From assembly GCA_035519535.1 (NCBI GenBank), contig DATIWF010000125.1, positions 1-64,000 of the forward strand: a stretch of DNA of 64,000 nt, given 5' to 3'. The notes under the pieces were generated by a model, which was not told the origin of the DNA, did not search any database, and saw only the letters and a list, made by a program, of their open reading frames with translations. The first letter of the stretch is position 1. Each line of letters starts with the position of its first letter. Source of the stretch: DATEGZ01 sp035519535. GTDB taxonomy: Bacteria > Acidobacteriota > Vicinamibacteria > Vicinamibacterales > SCN-69-37. Positions 17,130 through 25,042 of this stretch are shown here, piece by piece. The position numbers and the translations under genes are program-made.

Positions 17130-17693
17130 CTACTTGACGACGACGCGCGGCGCGCCCCACAGGGCGAGGTCGCCGTTGCGGTCGTCCTTGGGCGGCTGGC
17201 CGGGCGCCGGATCGGGGCTCGCGAGCGTGTTGAAGATCAGATCGACGCTCTCGCCGGCGTGCGGCGAGAGGTCGAGCGTCAAGTCCTTCCACTGCCGATC
17301 GCTCGGCTCGCTGTACGGATTCACGCGCAGCCGCAGCAGCTCCTCGTACGTCTTGCCGTCGGTGATCCCAATCTGGAACACGACGCCGTCGCCGGGCATG
17401 GTCCAGCCGGGCTCCTGGACCCCGAGGCTGACGCGCAGCCACGCGTCCTGCGGCACGGTGAAATGCCACCCGACGCGGCTGGGGTCCTTCGTGAAGAGCG
17501 ACTTCTTCGTCACGCCGTTGATCGTCGCGTCGACGACGGAAAACACGTCGGGCGTGGGGCGTTTGATCGTGGCGGTGGGAAACTCCTGCACGAGATCGAT
17601 CGCGACGCGCTCGCCGCCCGATCGCGCGAGCCAGAAGGCCAAGGCGGCGGCGACGAGGACGACCGCGCCGACGCCGATCCAGGATCGTTTCAT
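17130..17693 (-). CDS. Hypothetical membrane-anchored or exported protein
   Basis: I do not recognise this 187-aa protein. It starts with a short basic segment and one hydrophobic helix (residues 5-23, ending near WLARSGG), so it is probably anchored in the inner membrane or exported. The rest is predicted beta-rich, with alternating segments such as GWHFTVPQDAWLRVSLGVQ and WKDLTLDLSPHAGESVDLIF. That pattern is reminiscent of carbohydrate-binding beta-sandwiches, but no cysteine or catalytic motif stands out. It lies between smpB and a sugar aminotransferase on the same strand, 8 nt from smpB and 14 nt from the aminotransferase. Confidence 0.75.
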   Translation of the reverse strand: MKRSWIGVGAVVLVAAALAFWLARSGGERVAIDLVQEFPTATIKRPTPDVFSVVDATINGVTKKSLFTKDPSRVGWHFTVPQDAWLRVSLGVQEPGWTMPGDGVVFQIGITDGKTYEELLRLRVNPYSEPSDRQWKDLTLDLSPHAGESVDLIFNTLASPDPAPGQPPKDDRNGDLALWGAPRVVVK

Positions 17694-17701
17694 CGCGCCA
17701 A

Positions 17702-18169
17702 TTATACCTGCCGCGTCTTGATGGCCGCACGCGTCTCGCGCTCGGCGTCACGGCGGCGGATGGTCTCGCGCTTGTCGTACGTCTTCTTGCCCTTCGCCAG
17801 CGCGATCGCGAGCTTCACGCGGCCGTTCTTCAAGTACATGCGCAGCGGCACGATCGTCAGCCCGCGCTCGGTCGTCTTGCCGAGCAGCTTGTTGAGCTCG
17901 TCGCGATGGAGCAGCAGCTTGCGCGGCCGCGTCGGGTCGTGCGACGCGTAGCCGCCGTGGCTGTACTGGCCGATGTGCGCGCCGAGCAGATACGCCTCGC
18001 CGCGGTCGAGCTTGCAGTAGCTGTCGCGCAGCTGGACGCGGCCCTCGCGAATCGCCTTGACCTCGGTGCCCAGGAGCGCGAGTCCCGCCTCGAACTGCTC
18101 GAGCAGGTGGTAGTCGTGGCCGGCCTTGCGGTTGTCGGCGAGCGGGCGCTCGGATCGATCGCGCGGCAT
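17702..18169 (-). CDS. smpB: SsrA (tmRNA)-binding protein SmpB
   Basis: This 155-aa protein delivers tmRNA to stalled ribosomes in trans-translation. The conserved core is present: NRKAGHDYHLLEQFEAGLALLGTEVKAIREG, then YLLGAHIGQYSHG, RPRKLLLHRDEL and the basic C-terminal tail KGKKTYDKRETIRRRDAERE that contacts the decoding centre. The ATG at 18169 lies 4 nt after the rfbC stop. It is a housekeeping gene inside a sugar-nucleotide cluster. No ssrA gene was recognised in the window. Confidence 0.96.
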   Translation of the reverse strand: MPRDRSERPLADNRKAGHDYHLLEQFEAGLALLGTEVKAIREGRVQLRDSYCKLDRGEAYLLGAHIGQYSHGGYASHDPTRPRKLLLHRDELNKLLGKTTERGLTIVPLRMYLKNGRVKLAIALAKGKKTYDKRETIRRRDAERETRAAIKTRQV

Positions 18170-18173
18170 GGCG

Positions 18174-18707
18174 TCAGGCCCGGTAGTCGGGGAACGTCGC
18201 GTCGCGCTCGCTGATGGCCGTGGGCCGATCGATCGGCCACGCGATCCCGAACGCCGGGTCGTTCCATCGCACGCCCCGCTGGTGGCCGGGCTCGTACGGC
18301 GTGGACACGAGATAGAAGACGACGGTGTCGTCGGCAAGCGTCTGATAGCCGTGCGCGACGCCTCGCGGCAGGTACACCATCCGCCCGTTGTCGGCCGAGA
18401 GCTCGACGCCGAACCACCGGCGGTACGTCGGCGAGTCCGGGCGCAGGTCGAGCGCGACATCGAACGCGGCGCCGCGGACCACGCGCACGATCTTGACCTC
18501 CTCGAACGGCGCCGCCTGGTAGTGGAGGCCGCGGAGCGTGCCGCGCCGATGGTTCACGGCGACGCTGCCCTGAGCGACGGCCGTCTCGAGGCCGCGGCGC
18601 GCCAGGACCTCGCGCTGCCAGGCCACCTCGAGCGACCCGCGCGCGTCGGCGTGCAGGTCGCCCTCGATCACGAACATCCCCGCCACGGCCGTGTCCGTGA
18701 AGGTCAT
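18174..18707 (-). CDS. rfbC: dTDP-4-dehydrorhamnose 3,5-epimerase
   Basis: This 177-aa cupin-type epimerase acts on dTDP-4-keto-6-deoxyglucose in dTDP-L-rhamnose synthesis. The catalytic His lies in GTLRGLHYQ and the second signature is PRGVAHGYQTL. VFDVALDLR-type strands (AAFDVALDLRPDSPTY) and the C-terminal ISERDATFPDY are typical. The start overlaps the stop of the upstream methyltransferase (ATGA), so the two are translationally coupled. Confidence 0.93.
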   Translation of the reverse strand: MTFTDTAVAGMFVIEGDLHADARGSLEVAWQREVLARRGLETAVAQGSVAVNHRRGTLRGLHYQAAPFEEVKIVRVVRGAAFDVALDLRPDSPTYRRWFGVELSADNGRMVYLPRGVAHGYQTLADDTVVFYLVSTPYEPGHQRGVRWNDPAFGIAWPIDRPTAISERDATFPDYRA

Positions 18708-20128
18708 CGTCGTCGGCCGATCGCGGCGTAGTCCTGGTAGGTGAACAGCCGGCTGTTGAGCTTGGCGACGTTCTCGTTGACGGTGTCGATCACGTCGGCG
18801 ACCGCGGGCGGCAGATCGCCCGCCGGCTTGGGCGCCGTGCGCAGCCGGTCCCATTCGGCGACCGGCGACCGGAATTCGAGGGTGATCTCGCTGAAGCCGC
18901 TCGCGCGCAGCAGGTACTTGAGGGTCTCCGGGTGGAGCGGACGCACGTGAGTCAGGTCGCGGAGATAGCTCTCGAAGAACGCGACCCAGCACGCCGGGTT
19001 GATCGTCTCGAGGACGATCACGCCGCCGGGACGAAGCTTGTGCGCCGACGCTTCGAGCAGGCGCGCAAGGTACGCGGGCTCGAGGTGCTCGATCACTTGC
19101 GCGGCAAACACGCCGCCGAGCGACGCGTCGGGGAGGCTCGTCAGGTACGAGAGCGCGTCGCCTTCCACGACGTCGAGTCCGCGGGCGCGCGACGCTTCCA
19201 CCATCTCGTGATTGAGATCCAGCCCGCGCGCCGGAATCCCGGCGCCCTTGAGGAGCTCGAGAAACTCGCCGCGCCCGCAGCCGAGGTCGAGCACGTCGGT
19301 CTGCCCGGCGAACGTCGGCACGTACTCCGCGAGCCGCCGCCGGATCTCGTCGGTCGATCCGCGAAACGCGTCCTCGAAGCCGAGGTACTTGAACGAATCG
19401 AGGTCCACCGCCGGGCCGCTCGATTCGCCGGGACGCCGCGTCTCGGCGGGACTCGCCGGCGCGGCGAGCAGTTTCTCGACTTCGCGCTTCAGCGACAGAG
19501 CCGTCTGCTGCGCGATGGCCGCGGTGTCGCGCACGTCATCCACGAGGGCCATCCGGGCGGCGGCGCGGGCGTCGCGGGCCGCCAGCGACTCCCAGCGCTT
19601 CAACCAGTCGCTCGCGAGGGAGTTCAGCCCGGCGTTCACGACCTGGGCTTCGGCCTTCACGGCGCGGTCCTTCGTGTCGACGTAGAGCGTGATCGTCTGC
19701 AGGTATCGAATCAGGTGGGCCTGCAGATGGATCTGCCGCTCCAGATGCTGGCCGGCAAGCGCGATGACGCTCGCGATGGCTTTCTGGGTCTCGCGGTGCC
19801 CGGCGACGTTGCGGTTGACGTGATCGACGACCGTCGCGTTGAAGTGCTTCTGGGCGTCGAGCGGCGGGCCCACCATCCGCCACACGAACGCCCGCAGCCG
19901 GCCCTTGAGCGATCCGTCGATCGGCGGCGCGCCCTGCGGCAGGATGTTCCACGCCTGATTGACGTCGGGGATCTTGACTTCGTCGTAGGGCGGCGGCGGA
20001 TGCGGCAGATCGACCCGCGGCTCCAGCGCGCGGTCGAGCGCGCTCAGCGCCTCGTTGTACGCAGCATCGGCCGCCTGCCGTTCGCGTTCGAGCCTGGCCA
20101 GGAGATCTTCGAGTCGCTCGTCAGCCAC
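18704..20128 (-). CDS. Class I SAM methyltransferase with long N-terminal helical region
   Basis: The 474-aa protein has two parts. Residues 1 to about 230 are helical and charged with probable coiled-coil stretches (LEDLLARLERERQAADAAYNEAL at the start; a long helix around 130-215). The second half is a methyltransferase with SAM motif VLDLGCGRGEFLELL, motif II around GLDLNHEMVEASR and the post-motif AAQVIEHLEP. The C-terminus (LYNLTHVRP-like YLRDLTHVRPLHPETL) resembles enzymes of surface-polysaccharide loci. It might cap or modify glycan chains, with the coiled coil acting as a scaffold, but this is inference. GTG start; the first 8 nt overlap thiG. Confidence 0.85.
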   Translation of the reverse strand: MADERLEDLLARLERERQAADAAYNEALSALDRALEPRVDLPHPPPPYDEVKIPDVNQAWNILPQGAPPIDGSLKGRLRAFVWRMVGPPLDAQKHFNATVVDHVNRNVAGHRETQKAIASVIALAGQHLERQIHLQAHLIRYLQTITLYVDTKDRAVKAEAQVVNAGLNSLASDWLKRWESLAARDARAAARMALVDDVRDTAAIAQQTALSLKREVEKLLAAPASPAETRRPGESSGPAVDLDSFKYLGFEDAFRGSTDEIRRRLAEYVPTFAGQTDVLDLGCGRGEFLELLKGAGIPARGLDLNHEMVEASRARGLDVVEGDALSYLTSLPDASLGGVFAAQVIEHLEPAYLARLLEASAHKLRPGGVIVLETINPACWVAFFESYLRDLTHVRPLHPETLKYLLRASGFSEITLEFRSPVAEWDRLRTAPKPAGDLPPAVADVIDTVNENVAKLNSRLFTYQDYAAIGRRR

Positions 20129-20924
20129 GACCGCTCCGGGAGGCGGCGCCCGGCGTGACGAGGCCTTCCGTGGGACTGGACGCCGAGGCGTAGCGCTTGC
20201 GCGGGATGCGTCCGGCGCGGAAGGCGAGGCGCCCGGCTTCGACCGCGTGCTTCATCGCGGCGGCCATCATCACGGGGTCGCCCGCGCCGGCAATGGCGGT
20301 ATTGAGCAGCACGCCGTCCAGGCCGAGTTCCATCGCGATGGTCACATCGGACGCCGTGCCGACGCCGGCGTCCACGATGACGGGCACGCCGGCGTGCTCC
20401 TTGATCAGCTGGAGGTTGTGCGGGTTCTGAATCCCGAGGCCCGAGCCGATCGGCGCCCCGAGCGGCATGACCGCTGCGGCCCCGGCGTCCTCGAGCTTGC
20501 GGCACACGATCGGATCGTCGTTCGTGTACGGCAGCACGACGAAGCCCTCGCGGACGAGAATGCGGGTCGCGTCGAGGAGCTGCTCGTTGTCCGGGAACAG
20601 CGTGCGCTCGTCGCCGATGACTTCGAGCTTGATCCAGTTCGAGAGGCCCGCCTCGCGCGCCAGACGCGCCGTGCGAACGGCATCGTCGGCCGTGTAGCAC
20701 GCGGCGGTGTTCGGGAGCAGGAAGATGCGGGACCGGTCGATCCACGAAAGGAGCGACTCCTCGCCGCGGGCGGTGAGGTCCACGCGGCGCACGGCCACGG
20801 TCACCATGTCGGTGCCCGACGCTTCGTGCGCCGCCTTCATGACAGCGTGCGATGGGTATTTGCCGGTGCCGACGACCAGCCGCGACGAAAACTCGCGCCC
20901 GGCAATGACGAGCGGATCGGACAT
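20121..20924 (-). CDS. thiG: Thiazole synthase
   Basis: This 267-aa TIM-barrel enzyme forms the thiazole phosphate of thiamine from DXP, dehydroglycine and ThiS thiocarboxylate. The Schiff-base lysine is K99 in NWIKLEVIGD. The phosphate-binding motifs PLGAPIGSGLGIQNP and VIVDAGVGTASD are present. The partner sulfur carrier ThiS is usually adjacent; here it is 5.3 kb away at 26212, beyond two exported proteins and a HEAT-repeat protein. thiH or thiO is not seen in the window. Confidence 0.95.
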   Translation of the reverse strand: MSDPLVIAGREFSSRLVVGTGKYPSHAVMKAAHEASGTDMVTVAVRRVDLTARGEESLLSWIDRSRIFLLPNTAACYTADDAVRTARLAREAGLSNWIKLEVIGDERTLFPDNEQLLDATRILVREGFVVLPYTNDDPIVCRKLEDAGAAAVMPLGAPIGSGLGIQNPHNLQLIKEHAGVPVIVDAGVGTASDVTIAMELGLDGVLLNTAIAGAGDPVMMAAAMKHAVEAGRLAFRAGRIPRKRYASASSPTEGLVTPGAASRSGRG

Positions 20925-20962
20925 TCCGCCCGTCAGCTTAGCAGAGCAGACCGGATCTGACC

Positions 20963-22795
20963 CTATCCGCCCACGGGGCGCCACCCGCCGTTCACGCAGA
21001 CGCCGTGCATACCGGGGATATTGATGAACGGATCCGGCGTCGTGCAGACGCCCGACGGAGCCGGTGGTGGCGGCGGTGGCGTCGGCGGGCTGATCCCCGG
21101 CGGCAGCCACCCGCCGTTCGCGCAGGTCCCGCCGCCCAGCGCCACGAACGGGTCTGGGGTCGTGCACCCGGTCGGTGTCGGGCTCGGCGACGGCGACGGT
21201 GAAGGCGACGGCGACGGTGACGGTGACGGCGACGGCGATGGCGCCGGGCCGCTCGGCGGCAGCCATCCGCCGTTCGCGCAGGTCCCGCCGCCCAGCGCGA
21301 CGAAGGGGTCGGGCGTCGTACACGCGCCCGGCGATGGACTCGGCGATGGACCGGGGGAAGGCGACGGCGACGGCGCCGGCGCGCCTGGCGGCATCCAGCC
21401 GCCGTTCACGCACGTCCCGCCCCCCAGGGCGGCGAACGGGTCGGGCGTCGTGCACCCGCCCGGCGACGGGCTTGGCGACGGCGTGGGCGGGGGCGTTGGC
21501 GTGCTTGGCGGAATCCACCCGCCATTGACGCACGTCCCGCCACCCAGCGCTGCGAACGGATCCGGCGTGGTGCAGCTGCTTGGGGCCGGCGCAGGCGTCG
21601 TGGCGAGCGCGATCCGATACACGCTCCCCGTGATGTAGTTGAGCCCATAGAGCTCGCCCGCGAGGTCCTCGCCGAAGCTCGACAGGCCCTGCGCTCCGGC
21701 GCCCAGCTCCGACGTGTGCTCCATGAGATTGCTCGCCGTCGCGTCGTTGGTTGACGGGTTGATCGTGAGCGCGATCGACCACACGCGCCCGGCGCCGAAG
21801 TCGGCAAAGAAGTAGCGGCCGACGTACGCGGAGCCGAGCGCCGCGCCGCGGTACACCCATCCGCCGGTGATGACGTTGCCGACCGAATGGTCGTACTCGA
21901 AGATCGGATCGATGAGCGGGGTAAACGCCGGGGGAAGCGTCGTGACGTTGTCGTGCGCGCCCTCGCGGATTCGCCAGCCGTAGTTGCGGCCGCCGTGCCC
22001 GAGCGGCTCGTAGTCCACTTCCTCCCACATGTTCTGTCCGACGTCGCCAATCACCAGCGCGCCCGTGCCGCCGTGGCTCACATCGTCGAAGCTCCAGCGC
22101 CACGGATTGCGCATCCCGATGTCCCAGATCTCCGGCGCGTAGCCGGCGACGCCGACAAACGGATTGGTTGGCGGGACGTCGAAGCCCTGGGGATCGGAAT
22201 TGGACACCATGACGTCGATCCGCAGCATCTTGCCGAGCAGCGATGCTGGATTCTGCGCGTTGTTGTTCGGATCGTTGCCCGATCCGCCATCGCCCATCCC
22301 GATATACAGGTAACCATCCGGGCCGAACATCAGGTTGCCGCCGTTGTGATTTGCGAACGGCTGGACGATGAAGGCCTGGCCGGTCGACCACACGAGATCG
22401 AATCGGCTTGCCGCGTTCGCGACCAGCGGGTTGTTCGCCGATCGCACGTACCGTGCGACCACCGTGTTGCCCGCAGTGTTCGTGAAGTTGATCCAGAAGC
22501 GCCCGCTCGCCGCGTAGTCGGGCGCGAGCGCGAGGCCGAGCAGCCCCTGCTCGCCGCCCGAGACGATCTGGCCGCTGACGTTCAGAAAGTCGGTGGGCAG
22601 AATCGTGCCGTTCTGCAGAACGCGGATCCGCCCGGTCTGCTCGGCCACGAGAAACGTATTCGCCATCCCCGGAATCGCGACGATCGCGATGGGCTCGGTG
22701 AAACCGGACGCCACGAGCACGCTGCTCAGTTGAGCGAACGCGCGGGGTGTGAACAGGGTGAGGAGGAGAATGCCGGCCAGGAGCGGTCGTTTCAT
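20963..22795 (-). CDS. Exported PQQ-type sugar dehydrogenase with C-terminal Cys-motif array
   Basis: The 610-aa protein starts with a signal peptide (residues 1-21, ending AFA). Residues 22 to about 400 form a soluble glucose/sorbosone dehydrogenase-type six-bladed propeller. It has the catalytic-type His150 in NHNGGNLMFGPDGYLYIGMGDGG and the PQQ-contacting GMRNPWR at 227-233. The domain would oxidise aldoses periplasmically, passing electrons to a quinone or cytochrome. From C408 to the end come five copies of a roughly 20-residue motif (CTTPDPF, GGGTC, VNGGW) joined by Pro/Ser linkers, the longest a run of Ser-Pro pairs. The array is unrelated to the enzyme and is shared with the next gene. 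Confidence 0.88.
   Translation of the reverse strand: MKRPLLAGILLLTLFTPRAFAQLSSVLVASGFTEPIAIVAIPGMANTFLVAEQTGRIRVLQNGTILPTDFLNVSGQIVSGGEQGLLGLALAPDYAASGRFWINFTNTAGNTVVARYVRSANNPLVANAASRFDLVWSTGQAFIVQPFANHNGGNLMFGPDGYLYIGMGDGGSGNDPNNNAQNPASLLGKMLRIDVMVSNSDPQGFDVPPTNPFVGVAGYAPEIWDIGMRNPWRWSFDDVSHGGTGALVIGDVGQNMWEEVDYEPLGHGGRNYGWRIREGAHDNVTTLPPAFTPLIDPIFEYDHSVGNVITGGWVYRGAALGSAYVGRYFFADFGAGRVWSIALTINPSTNDATASNLMEHTSELGAGAQGLSSFGEDLAGELYGLNYITGSVYRIALATTPAPAPSSCTTPDPFAALGGGTCVNGGWIPPSTPTPPPTPSPSPSPGGCTTPDPFAALGGGTCVNGGWMPPGAPAPSPSPSPGPSPSPSPGACTTPDPFVALGGGTCANGGWLPPSGPAPSPSPSPSPSPSPSPSPSPSPTPTGCTTPDPFVALGGGTCANGGWLPPGISPPTPPPPPPAPSGVCTTPDPFINIPGMHGVCVNGGWRPVGG
20981..21574 (-). repeat. Coding array: five CTTPDPF...CVNGGW motifs, Ser-Pro linkers
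   Basis: Five copies of C-T-T-P-D-P-F-x3-G-G-G-T-C-[VA]-N-G-G-W lie in the C-terminus of the PQQ-type dehydrogenase. Four have C-x13-C spacing. The last has an insert (INIPGMHG) giving C-x15-C. Linkers are Pro/Ser-rich and vary in length from about 10 to 30 residues. Two cysteines per copy suggest an intra-motif disulfide, an inference for an exported protein. Confidence 0.9.
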
Positions 22796-22904
22796 AGTGG
22801 CGAACCTCTCGGAAGAACGGACGCTCGATTGGGGGCCTTAGGATTCAAGCAAGGGCTGCGCCAACGCCGCGTCGGTCGGTTTTCGCGAGAGAACGCGGTC
22901 GTAC

Positions 22905-22943
22905 ACGACAAGGGCCGCACAAAGTTGCGCGGCCCTGTGTCGT
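22905..22943 (-). terminator. Strong hairpin between the two Cys-motif genes
   Basis: A perfect 8-bp stem (AGGGCCGC at 22911-22918 with GCGGCCCT at 22929-22936) is extended by a further 6 bp (ACGACA with TGTCGT) across a single bulged base. It lies 20-55 nt downstream of the minus-strand gene ending at 22962 and upstream of the next minus-strand gene. There is no long T-run on the minus strand, so it may be a weak terminator or an RNA-processing structure. Confidence 0.5.
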
Positions 22944-22961
22944 TTCGTTTAGGTGCGCGGC

Positions 22962-24857
22962 CTACGGTCGGCCGCCAAGCGCGGTGCGTGGGATCCACCC
23001 ACCGTTGATGCAGACGCCGCCGCCGATCGCGGTGAACGGATCGGGCAGGCCGCCACAGTAGGTGCTCGTCGGGACCCAGCCCCCGTTGACGCACGTGCCG
23101 CCGCCGATTGCGGTGAACGGATCGGGCGTCGTGCACCCGCCCGGAGGCGGCGTCGGCGTCGGGGTCGGCGCCGGCAGGAACTGCCAGCCGCCGTTCACGC
23201 ACACGCCCATGCCAAAGCTCGCGAACGGATTCGGCGTCGTGCAGCCTCCGGACGGCGGCGGTGGCGGCGCTGGCGGTGGCGTGGGTGTGGGCGTCGGGGT
23301 CGGCGTGGGCGTCGGAGGCGGCGTCGGCGACCCGAACTGCCAGCCGCCATTGACGCAGACGCCCGCCCCCATCGAGGCAAACGGATTTGGTGTCGTGCAA
23401 CCGCCCGACGGAGCCGGTGTGGGCGTTGGAGTCGGCGTCGGGGTCGGCGAGGGCGCGGGCGGCGACGATGGCGGCCGCCACCCGCCATTCACGCAGGTTC
23501 CGCCGCCCATCGCGATGAAGGGATCAGGTGTCGTGCATCCGCCCGACGGAGGTGGTGTGGGCGTTGGAGTCGGCGTCGGGGTCGGGGTCGGCGAGGGCGC
23601 CGGACTCGCCGGACCTCCTCCAGTCGACGTCGTGCCCACGACCTGCCCCATGGTCCGCAGGAACTGCAGGGCATACGAAAGTCCCCATTGCGGCGCGTCG
23701 TTTCGCGCGGCCACGTGCGGGTAAAACGTCCCTGGAGAGCAGTTCGCGGGACTGCATGACGCGGTGCTGGCCGTGAGCAGCGATGCCGCAGCGATCGGCA
23801 TGCCGTTGGTGTTCAGCTCCGCGCCGGCAATTTCGAAGATGGAGGTGTGCTGGCCGGCCGCGAGAAACGTTCCGCTGACCGGGTTGAAGTCAAGGCTCAG
23901 ATTGTCGCTGCCGCCGAACACGCTCGAGACGAGGCCGGAGTGGCCGGTCGGGTTCCCGGAAGCATCGAACTCCTGGAACCAGGTGCCGGAGCCCGTCCAG
24001 TTGACGACGTAGTTGTTGGTGGCCGTGTTGACTGAGACGTCGGTCATGTAGGTGCCGGCGGAACAGCCAAAGAGCGTTCGCGGGAACAGAAAACCGTCCG
24101 ATGCGCGCAGCCGTACGAACCCGACGAAGGCGCCGCCACATGACGGCGCGAAGCCGCCCCATCCGGCGTAGGTGATGGCGAACTCGTCCGTCGCTGGGTT
24201 CCACGCAACTCCCGGATTCTGCGCGGCGCCGGGGTTCGCGATCGGCATGATTGGGCCGGCGAGGTTGCCCGTCACATCAATGAACCGGCCCCAGATGCCG
24301 TTGTTCAGCGTGCGGAAGACGATCAGGAACTTCTGGCTCGTCTGCGAGTAGGCGAGCGCCGAGCCGCCGACGTCGTAGTACGCGCCGAAGTTGCTGTAGT
24401 CCGAAACCAGGACGTCTGCGCTCGTCGCGTTCATCACGCTCGGCGCGCACGAGACGAGCCGCGCGTGCACCGCAGTCGCGCCGGGGCCGTCCGTGCTGTT
24501 CCACTCAACCAGGAACGCCCCATTGCCGTTTGCCCCGTCCGACGCCTGTGGGCTGAACCGCACCTGCGGGAACGTCCCGAACAGTCCGGCGTTCGACATG
24601 ATCGGGATGGGCGCAGAGATTGGCGTGCCGCTCGCATTGGAGCAGACGCCCGTCACGGTGGCCTTGCCACCCACCAGCAGGTAGGCGCCATGGATCGGGT
24701 CGTAGGCCACCGACGATCCCCGCACGAAGTCGGCGACCATGATCGTCGAAAGGGAGATCCGGAACAACTGCGCGCTGGCCGGTCGGGCGGCTGCAACGGT
24801 GACCAGGGCGGCCAGCACGAGGACTTTGGTCAGGTTCGAACGAACGGGCTTCAGCAT
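22962..24857 (-). CDS. Exported protein with propeller-like repeats and Cys-motif array
   Basis: I do not recognise a named family. The 631-aa product has a signal peptide (about residues 1-29, ending PASA). A region of about 380 residues then carries recurring segments of the type hydrophobic-x-[YWF]-[DN]-P-x-[ST]-x3-[FY]-hydrophobic: VAYDPIHGAYLLV, LAYSQTSQKFLIV, VAWNPATDEFAIT, VSVNTATNNYVVN, LDFNPVSGTFLAA. This looks like blades of a beta-propeller. From C441 five copies of the CTTPDPF...CVNGGW motif follow, joined by Thr-Pro-rich linkers. A sigma-28-like promoter lies about 60 nt upstream. GTG at 24863 (two codons earlier) is an alternative start. Confidence 0.82.
   Translation of the reverse strand: MLKPVRSNLTKVLVLAALVTVAAARPASAQLFRISLSTIMVADFVRGSSVAYDPIHGAYLLVGGKATVTGVCSNASGTPISAPIPIMSNAGLFGTFPQVRFSPQASDGANGNGAFLVEWNSTDGPGATAVHARLVSCAPSVMNATSADVLVSDYSNFGAYYDVGGSALAYSQTSQKFLIVFRTLNNGIWGRFIDVTGNLAGPIMPIANPGAAQNPGVAWNPATDEFAITYAGWGGFAPSCGGAFVGFVRLRASDGFLFPRTLFGCSAGTYMTDVSVNTATNNYVVNWTGSGTWFQEFDASGNPTGHSGLVSSVFGGSDNLSLDFNPVSGTFLAAGQHTSIFEIAGAELNTNGMPIAAASLLTASTASCSPANCSPGTFYPHVAARNDAPQWGLSYALQFLRTMGQVVGTTSTGGGPASPAPSPTPTPTPTPTPTPPPSGGCTTPDPFIAMGGGTCVNGGWRPPSSPPAPSPTPTPTPTPTPAPSGGCTTPNPFASMGAGVCVNGGWQFGSPTPPPTPTPTPTPTPTPPPAPPPPPSGGCTTPNPFASFGMGVCVNGGWQFLPAPTPTPTPPPGGCTTPDPFTAIGGGTCVNGGWVPTSTYCGGLPDPFTAIGGGVCINGGWIPRTALGGRP
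22995..23537 (-). repeat. Coding array: five CTTP[DN]PF...CVNGGW motifs, Thr-Pro linkers
   Basis: Five motif copies form the C-terminus of this exported protein. Copies 2 and 3 carry CTTPNPF and GVCVNGGWQF. Copy 5 begins YCGGLPDPF instead of CTTPDPF. Linkers are mainly (Thr-Pro)n, unlike the (Ser-Pro)n linkers of the neighbouring gene. The coding strand therefore carries GGCGTC/GGTGTC-like short repeats. Confidence 0.9.
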
Positions 24858-24917
24858 AGTCACGACACCATCCCGGCCGAAAGCGTGCGGCCAGTGAAAC
24901 TCCGGGCCGTATGGCGC

Positions 24918-24945
24918 TTATCGGGCAGTGGCAGCAGGGTCTTTA
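24918..24945 (-). promoter_or_regulatory. Sigma-28 (FliA/WhiG)-like promoter
   Basis: On the minus strand the sequence reads TAAA, 16 nt, CCCGATAA (the -35 at 24945-24942, the -10 at 24925-24918). The enteric sigma-28 consensus is TAAA-N15-GCCGATAA, so seven of eight -10 bases match and the spacer is one longer. Transcription would start about 50 nt upstream of the exported Cys-motif protein. It would place that gene under motility/pilus-type control. Confidence 0.55.
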
Positions 24946-25042
24946 GCGACAAAGGCCGAAAAGTAGGGCGCCCGGGGATTGTACGGGCTGACCCCGGGAT
25001 CGGCAAGACCAAAGTGCCGGATGAGGGTCGCTCTTATGCGGT

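Noticed and set aside
24864..25042. Riboswitch (cyclic di-GMP GEMM type) in the leader of the exported Cys-motif gene
   Set aside because: The conserved GEMM sequences were not found; a sigma-28-like promoter explains the region better.
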